Of a DNA stretch of 64,000 nt, positions 9,280-19,672 are shown piece by piece. The first letter of the stretch is position 1. Each line of letters opens with the position of its first letter. Under the pieces are notes generated by a model. The model saw only the letters and a program-made list of their open reading frames with translations, had not been told where the DNA came from and made no database searches. A program made the translations under genes and the position numbers. Origin of the DNA: Bacteroidetes bacterium GWF2_38_335. GTDB lineage: Bacteria; Bacteroidota; Bacteroidia; Bacteroidales; GWF2-38-335. The DNA lies in the NCBI GenBank assembly GCA_001769535.1, contig MEOH01000011.1:124001-188000 (forward strand), read 5' to 3'.

Positions 9280-12200
9280 ATGGAAAAGAAGAAAAAACTA
9301 CCGGACAGGATATTAAGAAAGCAAACATTGCTTTTTGCCCTCCTGTTGTTTTCACTCATTGTACCGGCACAACAAAATGTGATCCATACGGGTGAAAGAA
9401 TTCAGGTTATGAACGGAACTAATGTGTTTATCATGGGTTCTTTAAAAGATACAACTACTGCTTCGGGCGATTATATTATTAATCAGGGGACAATCAATAT
9501 TCAGGGCGATTTAATGAATAACAGTCCGCATTACCTGTTTAACAGCAACATTGCATTTCCTCCGACTGCCGGAACGCTTAGGTTTTTTGGCGGATCACCC
9601 GGAAACGATGCCCGCATCCTCGGAAATACCATCAACCTGAAAGGTTTTGAAATTAACTTGAACAATTATGCCTTGACAAGTAATGTGCTGCTCAGAACCC
9701 AAACACTTAACGCTTATGGAAATCTGAATTTTTATAGGGGCGGATTTGATCTTGATACCAACCATTTGATATTGATTCATGATCCCTTGAATATTAGCGA
9801 TGGTATCGAACGTGAATCTGATACAGGAAGAATTCTATTGCTTTCAAATAACACCGAAGGAAAAATATCCCTTCAGAATTTTCCTTTTATTTCGGGATCA
9901 TCTTATGACAACCTTAAAGGTATGGGCTTGGGCTTTACCCAACCCGAATCTTTGGGCGGGACTCCGGTTTTTACCCGGACTTTCGTTCCCTTGCCCTGCG
10001 GCGACAGTATTGGCCATATCGGCAGTATTCAAAGGGTTTATAAACTCGAAAACAACTCGTATGCTGCTCAGCTCCGAAACCCCAGAATTGATTTTTTACC
10101 TTCTGAACTTGCCGGCAATCCATACGGAGATTCATTGCTGATATTTGTTAGTAAGGACAAAGGTCAGAGCTGGAGGCAGATCAGGGGTGGATCGGATGAT
10201 ACCCTGACATACAGTTTTGGAACTTCTGAATTCTCAGTGCCATCTAACTATTCGGTTATAACTGCTGCAACTAATCCCTGTGATGGTTTGCCTCCCATTC
10301 AGGTCAATCAGATTTTTACCGGCATCTACCCGAATGACACTTTGACCGATATCAATGAGATAAGGGTTTGCAATGCTGCTTACCTTAATGCCAGAGTGTA
10401 TGCAACAGGCGAAGAAGGTGCTGTTTTTGAATGGAAAAACCTTGCCGGCTATTATCTTCCTCAGGAACCCATTGGGTACTTTGATATTACAGCTCTGGGA
10501 ACGTATTGGGTAAAAATGACAAACATCAGAGGATGTACTGATTCTGTTGCTATCCCTGCTGTCACTGCTCCTCAGGCCAACTCAGATTTTACCATAACAC
10601 CCGGCTCGGCCTGTCTTGGTGATTTTATCTCAGTTGCTCCGACCGTAATTGATCCCACTGTTTCCTATGAATGGGATTTTGGTGACGGAGGAACTTCAGT
10701 TTTGGATTCTGATACGCATTTATATACTGTTCAGGGTACTTATACCATTACTCTAAAAGCTGTGACTGCTGATAGTTGTATGTCCGAGACTTCAAAGAAT
10801 GTTGTGATTTATTCCATTCCTGTTGCCGGGTTTTCAGCCGGAACAGCATGCCCCGGAGTCAGCATTGATTTTATCAACAGCACAATTGTGAATTCGGCCC
10901 CGACATGGGTTACGCTCACATGGGATTTTGGCGACGACTCGATTGCTACCCCGCCCGATTATTACAACAACGGAATTCCGGGTGCTGGCGATATTTCACA
11001 TGTTTACACTTCAGGCGGTACATATAATGTGACTCTGATTGCCGAAGCAAACGGCTGTTTTTCTGATCCGGTAATATTGCCTGTCACCATTAACCCCAAT
11101 CCGGTTGCCGCATTCTCTTATAGTCCGGCCTGCGAAGGAACCTCAATCTCATTTACCAATGAATCTTATGTTTCCGATTTAAGCCCGCTCAGCTATTTGT
11201 GGGACTTTAGCGGAGGAGCCGGTCCTACAAGCACCACCGAAAATCCCGAATATACTTATAACACAGAAGGTTCATATTCAGTTTCTTTATCCGTGACAAG
11301 TGCTTATGGCTGCTTTGACGAAATAACAATTCCTGTTTCCGTTTATGAAAATCCTGTTGCCGGATTTACCTCTGCAAATGCATGCGTTAACAGTCCGGCC
11401 TCCTTTGCCAATACATCTGTTCAGGATCCGGGTCTGACTTATTCTTTTTCATGGAATTTTGGTGATAGTGAAACAGGTACCCTTGAGAATGAATCTCATG
11501 TTTACACAACCTCCGGTACTTTTGAGGTTTCAATGACTATCACATCTGAATTTGGCTGTTTTGATGCTACATCAGGTAGTGTGACCATTTATCCCGAACC
11601 AATTGTTTCGTTCTCTGCCTTAAGTAATTGCGTCAATTCGTCAATTAACTTTATCAACACATCAACCGGTGCGGCTTCTTTTCTCTGGGATTTTCCGGTT
11701 TTAAGTACTACCGAAACTTCGGTGAATACTGTCCAGACTTTTGATGTGGCAGGCACTTTCCCCGTTTACCTGACTGGTACATCGAGTTATTTATGCAGCA
11801 CTACCGATACCGGTTACATCACCATTTACCCGCTTCCCGAAGTTGATCTGGGTGATTTGGCCTCTACCTGCGGATCTTCTTATATTCTTGAGGTGGATAC
11901 AACCGGAGTAAATTCGGGCTGTTCGTATGCATGGTCAAACGGAAGTACTGATTATCAGTTAACTGCCTTGTATAACGGAAATTTCAGCGTTTCTGTGACC
12001 AGTCCTTATGGTTGCACTTCTACGGATGATGTGACCGTGGTCCTCAATGAAGCGGTTGTTCCCGAGCTTGGCACCGACAGCGTTTTTTGTGATTTTACCG
12101 TTCTTGATGCGGGATATCCTTCTCCGTTGACTCAGTATATCTGGAGTACCGGAGCAATAACTCAAACCATTGATGTTTTAACTTCAGGTACCTACTCGGT

Positions 12201-13683
12201 TACAGTAACCGACCAGAATAACTGCACAGGTACATCATCTATCAATATTACAATTTACTCCAGCTCACCTTTGTCTTTAGGTGCTGATACAACTGTGTGC
12301 GATTCGGACGGTTTGACTCTGGATGCCGGAACCGGTTCAGATTTTCTGTGGAACGACGGCTCTACTGAACCAACCCTTGTAGTTGAAGCAACTGGTTATT
12401 ATTGGGTGCAGGTTACCAATGGGGCGGGTTGTAATTCATCCGATACTATTCATGTCGTTGTCAATCTGGCTCCCGTGTTTACCCTTGGCGATGATCAGTT
12501 TATATGTGACCAGACGGTTCTGAATGCCTTTACAACCAATTGCAGTTATGAATGGAACACTGGAGCCACAACACCTGCAATATCGGTTTTTGAATCAGGT
12601 ACCTATTTTGTAACCCTGACCGATCTCACTTCTTCCTGTGTCGCTTTTGATACCGTCAATGTAGTCATTTATCCGCTGCCGGTTGTTGATTTGGGAAGTG
12701 ATACCATTTTATGCAGTTACCAGACTGTTTCCATCGATGCTGGAAATCCCGGTTCATCTTTTCAGTGGAACAGCGGCCAGACAACCCAGACAATAACAGT
12801 TGCTGCCGAAGGTGTTTATGATGTTGTGGTTACCGATATCAACGGCTGCTCAAGTGCCGACAATATGGTCGTGCAAATACAGCCGGTATTTACTATTGAT
12901 CTGGGACCGGAAAAGCAATACTGCCCGGGTTCAACAATTATACTCGATGCCGTTTTGACTACCACTGGAAATTCATTTGTCTGGGAAAACTCTTCTGAAA
13001 TTATTTCCTCTGAAGAAACTTATCAGATTGCTGATACAGGTATGTATTACCTGACAGTTACCGATATGTATGGATGTGTGGCGGAGGACTCTGTTAAAGT
13101 AATCCCGTCAAGCACCTCGCTGTTTGCCTATTTTCTTGCTGATTCAAAAATAGAGGTGGGCGATACCGTTAAATTCGTTAACCTTTCTTATCCAAAGCCA
13201 TTCAACTCCATGTGGTATCTTGATGACATGCTCGTTTCGACCGATTCTTGTCCCGAAATTCCGTTTAACATGACCATCAGTCCGCCATCCGATACCATAA
13301 TGGCCAAGCTTAGGGTATATAACGAATATTGTGTCTCTTATCTTTCCAAACCAATTATTGTCGATACCATGTCTGCGGCTCCGCCAATCGCTGAGGAACC
13401 GGATAAACCCAATGAAAATACACCGGTATTTATCAAACAGTTGACACTTTATCCAAACCCCAATACCGGATATTTCAACCTGTATGTTGAGCTTGACTAC
13501 GAAACTCCTTCACAGATTTTTATCACCAGTATGGACGGAGCTATCGTATTTTCTGAAAAACGGATGATGACTACCGGCTTATATTCATTCAGTCTGGATA
13601 ACTTAAGACCAAGCATGTATTTTCTGACCTTAGTGACCAAAAATGACCGACGCACCGTTAAATTTATTGTAATACCTAATTAG
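9280..13683 (+). CDS. Giant PKD-repeat protein with T9SS type A sorting domain
   Basis: The protein has 1467 residues. The signal peptide is long, with a charged n-region (MEKKKKLPDRILRKQ) and hydrophobic core ending VPAQQ. A beta-rich N-terminal region (about 30-410) is followed by five PKD modules (about 430-850) with variants of WDFGDG and H-x-Y-x-x-x-G-T-Y. Then come six shorter repeats of about 75 residues with the pattern LGxDxxxC ... LDAG ... W-x-x-G-x-T-T-x-T ... SGTYxVxVTD. The C-terminus is a type A T9SS sorting domain (LYPNPNTGYFNLYVEL near 1385, then MYFLTLVTKNDRRTVKFIVI). Evenly spaced Cys in the repeats suggest disulfides and an extracellular location. It ends 1 nt before the next PKD gene. 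An adhesin or surface-layer role is likely but not shown. Confidence 0.9.
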   Translation: MEKKKKLPDRILRKQTLLFALLLFSLIVPAQQNVIHTGERIQVMNGTNVFIMGSLKDTTTASGDYIINQGTINIQGDLMNNSPHYLFNSNIAFPPTAGTLRFFGGSPGNDARILGNTINLKGFEINLNNYALTSNVLLRTQTLNAYGNLNFYRGGFDLDTNHLILIHDPLNISDGIERESDTGRILLLSNNTEGKISLQNFPFISGSSYDNLKGMGLGFTQPESLGGTPVFTRTFVPLPCGDSIGHIGSIQRVYKLENNSYAAQLRNPRIDFLPSELAGNPYGDSLLIFVSKDKGQSWRQIRGGSDDTLTYSFGTSEFSVPSNYSVITAATNPCDGLPPIQVNQIFTGIYPNDTLTDINEIRVCNAAYLNARVYATGEEGAVFEWKNLAGYYLPQEPIGYFDITALGTYWVKMTNIRGCTDSVAIPAVTAPQANSDFTITPGSACLGDFISVAPTVIDPTVSYEWDFGDGGTSVLDSDTHLYTVQGTYTITLKAVTADSCMSETSKNVVIYSIPVAGFSAGTACPGVSIDFINSTIVNSAPTWVTLTWDFGDDSIATPPDYYNNGIPGAGDISHVYTSGGTYNVTLIAEANGCFSDPVILPVTINPNPVAAFSYSPACEGTSISFTNESYVSDLSPLSYLWDFSGGAGPTSTTENPEYTYNTEGSYSVSLSVTSAYGCFDEITIPVSVYENPVAGFTSANACVNSPASFANTSVQDPGLTYSFSWNFGDSETGTLENESHVYTTSGTFEVSMTITSEFGCFDATSGSVTIYPEPIVSFSALSNCVNSSINFINTSTGAASFLWDFPVLSTTETSVNTVQTFDVAGTFPVYLTGTSSYLCSTTDTGYITIYPLPEVDLGDLASTCGSSYILEVDTTGVNSGCSYAWSNGSTDYQLTALYNGNFSVSVTSPYGCTSTDDVTVVLNEAVVPELGTDSVFCDFTVLDAGYPSPLTQYIWSTGAITQTIDVLTSGTYSVTVTDQNNCTGTSSINITIYSSSPLSLGADTTVCDSDGLTLDAGTGSDFLWNDGSTEPTLVVEATGYYWVQVTNGAGCNSSDTIHVVVNLAPVFTLGDDQFICDQTVLNAFTTNCSYEWNTGATTPAISVFESGTYFVTLTDLTSSCVAFDTVNVVIYPLPVVDLGSDTILCSYQTVSIDAGNPGSSFQWNSGQTTQTITVAAEGVYDVVVTDINGCSSADNMVVQIQPVFTIDLGPEKQYCPGSTIILDAVLTTTGNSFVWENSSEIISSEETYQIADTGMYYLTVTDMYGCVAEDSVKVIPSSTSLFAYFLADSKIEVGDTVKFVNLSYPKPFNSMWYLDDMLVSTDSCPEIPFNMTISPPSDTIMAKLRVYNEYCVSYLSKPIIVDTMSAAPPIAEEPDKPNENTPVFIKQLTLYPNPNTGYFNLYVELDYETPSQIFITSMDGAIVFSEKRMMTTGLYSFSLDNLRPSMYFLTLVTKNDRRTVKFIVIPN

Positions 13684-13684
13684 T

Positions 13685-16600
13685 ATGAGAAGAATTCTTT
13701 TTGCTTTTCTGATTTTCTTTTTCGCGTTTACCAGCGGGGGATTTTCTCAGGCATGTCTGAGCAATTACCAATTCAGGGTTCCCGTCCGTATCACAAACCC
13801 GAATGGAGTCCTGTACAATTTCCAGGTAAAAGTTATTGTAAACACGCAGGACTTGTTAAGTTCCGACAAATTACGGCTTGACGGGGGTGATATTCGCTTT
13901 ACCAGTGAAAACGGAACAATCCTTTCATATTGGTTTGATCCTTCGACATTAAATACAACAACTACCGAGTTTTGGGTAAAAGTTGATGAATTGGAAGCGG
14001 TTGCCGATACAATTTACCTTTTTTACGGTAACCCTTCGGCTGCTTTCATGTCGAGCGGTGATGCCACCTTTGAGTTTTTTGATGAATTTGACGGTACTGC
14101 AATAGATTCTTATAAATGGACCCGCTGCGGGGATATATCAAATGTGAGCCTATCTGCCGGAACAATCTATTTTAATGATTCCAATACTAAACCTGACGGC
14201 ATCGTTTATTCAAATATCACTTTTATGAATAATGTGATAGTTGAGGCAGATGTCCAGAATGCAGCAAACGGTAAAGCTATTTTGGGTTTGGTTGACAATT
14301 CGAAGCAGGGATATGCTACCACCATGGAAAACACAGGTTCCATTGTCATGAAAATGTCAAAAGTCAGCAATGATGCCGGTGGCTGCCAGTTTCTTGATGA
14401 TGTTTTTCCTCCCACCGGCACTCCCGCTATCACAGGTGTATGGTCTTTTAAATGGCCTGCAGCTGCCAGTCAGGTCATCAACTGCTCGGGTGTTGAGCTC
14501 AATTATTCTGATGCCAGTTATTCTGGCGCATTCGGAAACCAGAAAAAGGTGATTCTGGGGACTCATCTCAATGATGCATCCAGCGCAGGTTCTCTCTCGG
14601 TTGACTGGCTCAGGGTGAGAAAACTTGCTGTTGACCCTGTGGCAACTCCGGGGTCTGAGGAAGAATTTCCTGTGTCACCCAATGCCTCAAATGACGGTCC
14701 GTTTTGCGGTGGTGATACCATTCATTTTAACTCCGTTCTGTTTGCTGGTGCCGATTATATCTGGTATAACCCATCAAATATACAGTTTGCAAACGTTTAC
14801 AATCCTACACTGGTAAGCACTCCGGCCATGTCAGGCGAATATAAACTCGAAGTTTCGGTTCCGGGTTGTCCTGCTGTTGTTTCCTATACAATAGTTGATG
14901 TCTCCCAGACTTCTGTAGCCGGCACCACATCAGGAAATGCCATTGTTTGCTCGAACAGCAATTCGGGGAATGTTTCGGTAACCGGAATCACCGGTGATGT
15001 GATACGGTGGGAGATGGCCAATGCGGCAACCGGACCATGGTACACCATTTCCGGAAATAACGATACCATCAGCTATTCAAATCTTTTGCAAAACACATAT
15101 TTCCGTCCGGTGGTCAAAACCAGCGCCTGTCCCGAAGCCATTGGCTCAGCTGCCATGATTACCGTAAACAACACTACTGTTGGCGGATTCATTTTGGGCA
15201 GCACTGCTGTTTGCTCCGGAACAAACGGAGGAACGCTCAATCTTGTTTATTCAACAGGAGCCATCAACAGGTGGTGGCGGTCAACAAACGGAACAGACTG
15301 GACTGAAATCATCAACAACAATACCAACTACAGTTTTACAAACCTCACTCAAACAACTTATTTTAAAGCTGAGGTTCAAAACGGCTCCAGTTGTCCGGTA
15401 ATGTTCTCCGATTCGGCAATTGTTACCGTTAACCCGCTTCCAGAGCCATCGTTCACTGCCACCACAGTTTGTGAAGGTCAGCCAACTGTGTTTACCAATA
15501 CATCTACCATTGCATCGGGCTCAATAAACAGCTATCAGTGGAACTTTGGAAACAGCAACAGCAGTATTTCTGCAAGTCCTGCCTATACCTACCCGTTGCC
15601 GGGATTGTATCTGGTTGAACTTACCGCTGAATCTGCTTCGGGCTGCACTGCCAGCGCCAGCATGCTGGATACCATTAACCCGCTGCCTGTTGTTAATTTC
15701 ACAGCCCCACCGGGTTGTTTGGGCAATCCCACTGTCTTTCAGGCACTGGTTACCGTTCCGGGAGGCACCGTTTCTTCCTATTTCTGGAATCATGACAACG
15801 GAACCTCATCAACATCCGGAACTCATTCTTATACCTATCCGGATGCCGGATTGTATGATGTTGTGCTTACTGTGACCACAAACAAAGGTTGTGTTGATTC
15901 TCTTTCAAAGCAGATCGAGGTTTCATCGCCTGTAAACGTTGGATATTTAGCCGACAGTGTTTGTTTTGGTGAATACATCACCTTCATTAATACATCTTCC
16001 AGCGGTTTGCCGGTTACCATTACCTATACATGGGATTTTGGCAATGGAGCTACTTCAAACCTGACCAGCCCCAATTACATTTATCCTGAGCCCGGTACTT
16101 ATGCTGTAATTTTGCAGGCACAGACCTCAGGATCATCATCTTCCTGCATTTCAATGCATCAGGATACTGTGGTAGTTTATGAGATTCCTTCCCCGGATTT
16201 TTCTTTCGAAAATGTTTGTCTTTCTGATTCGGCATCCTTCCTCAATTCAACGTTCTATAATGGTCTGCCGACCGATTTATCCTATAACTGGGCTTTCGGT
16301 GATGCTGTTTCAAATTCAGGGGTTAATCCTTCTCATTTGTATAATACTCCCGGCAACTTCAATGTCACTTTGACCGCCAATACCACTAACGGTTGTAGTG
16401 CCGATAAAACAAAACTGATTTCAATTTATCCCATGCCGGTTGCCAATTTCAGCGCCGATGATGTTTGTGATGAGAACAACGTGAATTTCATTTCAACATC
16501 CACAGTAAGCACCGGTACTCTGACATATTTATGGAATTTTGGCGACGAAGGAACATCTCCGGTGCAAAACCCGCTGCATTTGTATTCTGGCGAGGGAACC

Positions 16601-17677
16601 TATGATGTCACTCTGATCACCACCACCAATAACAATTGTACCGACACCATAATGAAAGCGGTAACAGTACATCCTTTGCCGGTGGTTGATTTTCTGAATT
16701 CACCGGTATGCGATGGGTTGCCAAGTTCTTTCTCGCAGAATGTGACCATTTCAAGCGGTTCCATTGTTTCCTATTACTGGGATTTTGGTGATGGTTCCAG
16801 TGCTGGTTCATCGGTTGCCGAACACCAGTATTCGGTTCCGGGTACCTATAATGTAAAATTAAGAGCTACATCAGATTTTGGCTGCATCCATGATACCACC
16901 AAATCGGTAATCGTGACACCTGTTCCGGTTGCAGGTTTTTCAGCGGAAAATGCCTGTCTCAATACACCGAATATTTTCACCAACAGTTCATCCATCCTGG
17001 GCGACAGTCCGCTCACCTATGCATGGTCTTTTGGTGAAGGCGGAACATCATCGCTCACATCACCGGGATATATTTATGACAGTCCGGGAATATACCAGGT
17101 GTGGCTGGTAACTTCATCGGGACCGGGATGCACCGATTCAATCATGCTCACCGCTCAGGTTTATGAATTGCCTGAAGTGAATGCCGGACGAGATACCACC
17201 ATCAGCAAGGGTGATGAAGTCATGCTCAACGGCTATGCACCTTCGGGAATTTACTATGCATGGGATCCGTTCTCAACACTCACCAGCTCCTCAATTCCAA
17301 ACCCCGTGGCCCGTCCGGATGAAACAACAACCTATGTGCTCGCCATGACCGATGTTTTTGGCTGTCAGAATACCGACAGCATCACGATTACGGTTGAAAA
17401 TGATTTTAAGCTTCTGATATATAACGTCATCACACCCGATGAAAATGGCCAGAACGATTACTGGGAGATAGAAAACATTGAGTTCTACCCCGATGCCAAA
17501 GTCCAGATTTTTAACCGCTGGGGTGAAATGGTATATGAAAAAACCGGCTATCAGAACGATTGGCAGGGAACTTACGAAAATGACCAGCTTCCTGATGGAA
17601 GTTACTATTATGTGATCTCATTTCCCGATACCGATTTTAACTACAGAGGCAGCATTACATTACTCAGAAACAAATAA
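13685..17677 (+). CDS. Giant PKD protein: DUF2341 head, gliding-motility-type (type B) sorting tail
   Basis: The protein has 1330 residues with a signal peptide ending GGFSQ. Residues about 30-120 match DUF2341 (VRITNP, LRLDGGDIRF, YWFDPS, FWVKVDEL, IYLFYGNPSA). A concanavalin-like stretch (EFFDEFDGTAID, YKWTRCGDIS) follows, then Ig-like repeats and seven PKD modules (about 580-1160) with WNFGN / WDFGDG cores. The C-terminus is the gliding-motility-associated CHU_C / T9SS type B domain: NVITPDENGQNDYW, VQIFNRWGEMVYE, W-x-G-T-Y-E-N-D, LPDGSYYYVI. Type B substrates usually pair with a PorP/SprF protein, and exactly such a gene follows 3 nt downstream. That coupling supports T9SS export and outer-membrane anchoring by the partner. 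Confidence 0.93.
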   Translation: MRRILFAFLIFFFAFTSGGFSQACLSNYQFRVPVRITNPNGVLYNFQVKVIVNTQDLLSSDKLRLDGGDIRFTSENGTILSYWFDPSTLNTTTTEFWVKVDELEAVADTIYLFYGNPSAAFMSSGDATFEFFDEFDGTAIDSYKWTRCGDISNVSLSAGTIYFNDSNTKPDGIVYSNITFMNNVIVEADVQNAANGKAILGLVDNSKQGYATTMENTGSIVMKMSKVSNDAGGCQFLDDVFPPTGTPAITGVWSFKWPAAASQVINCSGVELNYSDASYSGAFGNQKKVILGTHLNDASSAGSLSVDWLRVRKLAVDPVATPGSEEEFPVSPNASNDGPFCGGDTIHFNSVLFAGADYIWYNPSNIQFANVYNPTLVSTPAMSGEYKLEVSVPGCPAVVSYTIVDVSQTSVAGTTSGNAIVCSNSNSGNVSVTGITGDVIRWEMANAATGPWYTISGNNDTISYSNLLQNTYFRPVVKTSACPEAIGSAAMITVNNTTVGGFILGSTAVCSGTNGGTLNLVYSTGAINRWWRSTNGTDWTEIINNNTNYSFTNLTQTTYFKAEVQNGSSCPVMFSDSAIVTVNPLPEPSFTATTVCEGQPTVFTNTSTIASGSINSYQWNFGNSNSSISASPAYTYPLPGLYLVELTAESASGCTASASMLDTINPLPVVNFTAPPGCLGNPTVFQALVTVPGGTVSSYFWNHDNGTSSTSGTHSYTYPDAGLYDVVLTVTTNKGCVDSLSKQIEVSSPVNVGYLADSVCFGEYITFINTSSSGLPVTITYTWDFGNGATSNLTSPNYIYPEPGTYAVILQAQTSGSSSSCISMHQDTVVVYEIPSPDFSFENVCLSDSASFLNSTFYNGLPTDLSYNWAFGDAVSNSGVNPSHLYNTPGNFNVTLTANTTNGCSADKTKLISIYPMPVANFSADDVCDENNVNFISTSTVSTGTLTYLWNFGDEGTSPVQNPLHLYSGEGTYDVTLITTTNNNCTDTIMKAVTVHPLPVVDFLNSPVCDGLPSSFSQNVTISSGSIVSYYWDFGDGSSAGSSVAEHQYSVPGTYNVKLRATSDFGCIHDTTKSVIVTPVPVAGFSAENACLNTPNIFTNSSSILGDSPLTYAWSFGEGGTSSLTSPGYIYDSPGIYQVWLVTSSGPGCTDSIMLTAQVYELPEVNAGRDTTISKGDEVMLNGYAPSGIYYAWDPFSTLTSSSIPNPVARPDETTTYVLAMTDVFGCQNTDSITITVENDFKLLIYNVITPDENGQNDYWEIENIEFYPDAKVQIFNRWGEMVYEKTGYQNDWQGTYENDQLPDGSYYYVISFPDTDFNYRGSITLLRNK

Positions 17678-17680
17678 GCT

Positions 17681-19132
17681 ATGAAAAAGATACTCTATAC
17701 GCTCCTTATAATTGGAGCATCAATTTCAGCAAACGCGCAGCAGATTTTTACATCCGATCATTATCAGGTACAGCAATATTTGGTAAATCCTGCGGCAGCC
17801 GGTATGAACGGATCAAACCTGTTCCTCGATTACCGGAAACAATGGGCAGGATTTGTGGGCGCCCCCGAAACGCAGATTTTTTGCCTGGACGGTTCCGTCA
17901 ATCATGATAAGATCGGACTCGGACTGTCTGTGATCAATGATCAGGTGAATATTCTGGGATCCACAGGCGTGCTTTCCACATTTGCCTATCGCGTGAAGTA
18001 CGGTGAAGACCATTTTCTCAGGTTTGGATTGTCAGCAGGATTAAACAATAACCGCATAATTTTTGACCGTATTGTTGCCAAAGATCCTTCGGAATTGCAG
18101 TTGTTCAGCAACAACCAGAATGCCACTTCGTTTGATGCAGCAGGCGGACTTTTATATCAGTACCAGAGGTTTATTTTTGGTATTTCGGCATCCAATCTTT
18201 TTCAGCAGGACTTTTACTATGAAAACAATTTCAGTTCGAATAACCTTAATTTCCAGAACATCAGACATTACATGATCAATACACAATACCGCTTTAACCT
18301 GAACAAAGGAAAATGGGGTATTATGCCCTCGTTTCAGATGATGACAGCACAGGGTGTAAAATCATTGTTTGGCGGCGGAGTTACAGGTTTTTACAAGAAA
18401 GATGTGTGGCTCAAACTGGGCTACTCGCACAAAGTCGGGTACTCAGTGGGTTTGGGCGGAGTATTAGGCAATGTCATCATTGGTTATTCCTATACCCATT
18501 CCACAAACCTGGTGGGATACAATCAGGGAACCCATGATGTTATTCTGGGTTTGCGTTTAGGCGGTTCTTCGAAGCAGGGCGGGGGATATGGCGATCTGAA
18601 AGAAATCGATGATCTGAAAAACAAAAACAACGAACTGTACGAAACCACCGACATCCTGAAAAACAAAAACGAAGAGTTGAAAAAGGAAGTTGAACAAAAC
18701 AAAAAGGACATACTTGAATTGAGAAAGCAGCTCTCTGAATTAAATCAAGGTGGGGGGCTATCTGAGGAGGACCGGCTGATGCTGATGAAACTCAAATCGG
18801 AGTTTGAAGTTGATGCAAAAGAGCTGGATAAAATGAACAAGACCAATGAAAAAGACAATAATGTGTCCAATGCAAAATTCAGTTCCTATGATTACTGTGT
18901 TATCGTTGGTGCCTATACCGACATGGAAAACGCCAAAATAGGCCAGGATATACTCAAGCAGCAGTTCGGACTAGAAACCACCATCATTGGCAAGGAAAAC
19001 GGAAAGTACCTGTTCCTGTGCTCCGATTTCTTTGAAAGTCCCAAGGAAGTAAAAGCCGAATTCGAACGCCTTAAAAAACTCGACATTGAGAAATATATAA
19101 TTGGTGAGCCGTGGATTTATAAGGCGAAGTAA
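17681..19132 (+). CDS. PorP/SprF family outer-membrane protein with coiled coil and SPOR-like tail
   Basis: The protein has 483 residues with a signal peptide ending SANAQ. Residues 20-290 are the PorP/SprF beta-barrel family: DHYQVQQYLVNPAAAGM, DYRKQWAGFVGAPET, VNHDKIGLGLSVIND, then repeating barrel strands. Family members are usually about 300 residues. This one continues into a Lys/Glu/Asn-rich coiled coil (about 300-360) and a C-terminal domain of about 80 residues (YCVIVGAYTDMENAKIGQDI, then GKENGKYLFLCSDFF) resembling SPOR-type peptidoglycan-binding domains. A barrel joined by a rod to a wall-binding domain would link the outer membrane to peptidoglycan, as an OmpA tail does. It closes the operon and probably anchors the type B PKD protein encoded immediately upstream. 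Confidence 0.9.
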   Translation: MKKILYTLLIIGASISANAQQIFTSDHYQVQQYLVNPAAAGMNGSNLFLDYRKQWAGFVGAPETQIFCLDGSVNHDKIGLGLSVINDQVNILGSTGVLSTFAYRVKYGEDHFLRFGLSAGLNNNRIIFDRIVAKDPSELQLFSNNQNATSFDAAGGLLYQYQRFIFGISASNLFQQDFYYENNFSSNNLNFQNIRHYMINTQYRFNLNKGKWGIMPSFQMMTAQGVKSLFGGGVTGFYKKDVWLKLGYSHKVGYSVGLGGVLGNVIIGYSYTHSTNLVGYNQGTHDVILGLRLGGSSKQGGGYGDLKEIDDLKNKNNELYETTDILKNKNEELKKEVEQNKKDILELRKQLSELNQGGGLSEEDRLMLMKLKSEFEVDAKELDKMNKTNEKDNNVSNAKFSSYDYCVIVGAYTDMENAKIGQDILKQQFGLETTIIGKENGKYLFLCSDFFESPKEVKAEFERLKKLDIEKYIIGEPWIYKAK

Positions 19133-19213
19133 TTTTAATAAAGATCATAAATACACCTTCTTAAAAGGTAATTGTACAATAGTGTATTGGCCTTATAAAT
19201 GAGTATGATTTAA

Positions 19214-19281
19214 GAACAAGGAACACCGATTTTAGATTTATGAACAAAACTTCTAAAATCGAATATCGATGTTCCTTGTTC
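19214..19281. repeat. Inverted repeat around GAACAAGGAACA
   Basis: The left arm (19214-19236) starts GAACAAGGAACA and continues to ATTTTAGA. The right arm (19252-19281) reads TCTAAAAT, then GTTCCTTGTTC at its end. The arms are imperfectly complementary over about 23-30 nt with a short loop. The element lies just after the PorP/SprF gene, with no gene on either strand that I believe. A smaller hairpin (CTTGC/GCAAG, 19286-19300) adjoins it. It could act as a terminator-like structure for the long operon, but it has no T-run. A short non-autonomous repeat is the more likely reading. Confidence 0.6.
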
Positions 19282-19443
19282 CCTGCTTGCTGCAGGCAAG
19301 AATATTCATTTTTTAAAGGGTTGTATATTAAAGACAACGTTTCAAACGGTGGTAGTGTGCTTTTTTGCATTTGAATTATTTGATTAAAAATATTATTGTT
19401 TCTGAATAAAATGACAGAAAAAGTTACAAATAAGGAATAGTAC

Positions 19444-19468
19444 AACTATTCGAAATTTTCGAATAGTT
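19444..19468. repeat. 25-nt near-perfect dyad, 12-bp arms
   Basis: AACTATTCGAAA at 19444-19455 and its exact complement at 19457-19468 are separated by one base. The dyad stands alone in the 19.1-20.0 kb gap. It could be a regulator binding site or a hairpin. No promoter or gene directly beside it decides which. Confidence 0.6.
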
Positions 19469-19542
19469 CAAACTGAAGGAAAAAGAGAGGTAAATCGACA
19501 AGTAGAGCTTTACAGTTAGATGTAATATCATCTATAACAAAC

Positions 19543-19597
19543 TTTTTGAAAGCGATTTTGATTAAGCTGTAAAAAAAGGCCTCATGATACTAAAAAG
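19543..19597 (+). repeat. Direct repeat copy 1, pair with 20931-20988
   Basis: This segment (TTTTGAAAGCGATTTTGA, then AAGCTGTAAAAAAA, then TGATACTRAAAAA) recurs in the same orientation at 20931-20988 with small indels. The two copies bracket the region holding the reverse-strand beta-barrel gene at 20000-20830. The pair may mark the ends of an inserted or duplicated segment, or be a dispersed intergenic repeat. Confidence 0.6.
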
Positions 19598-19672
19598 TTT
19601 AAAATAGTTGAAATTCCGGATTGATTCCGGTTTATATTTATTACATAAATTTCAATGTAATACTATATCAAT

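Noticed and set aside
19161-19445. 94-codon reverse ORF after the PorP/SprF gene
   Set aside because: It is composed largely of the inverted repeat at 19214-19281, has no recognisable domain, and its composition is that of AT-rich non-coding sequence.
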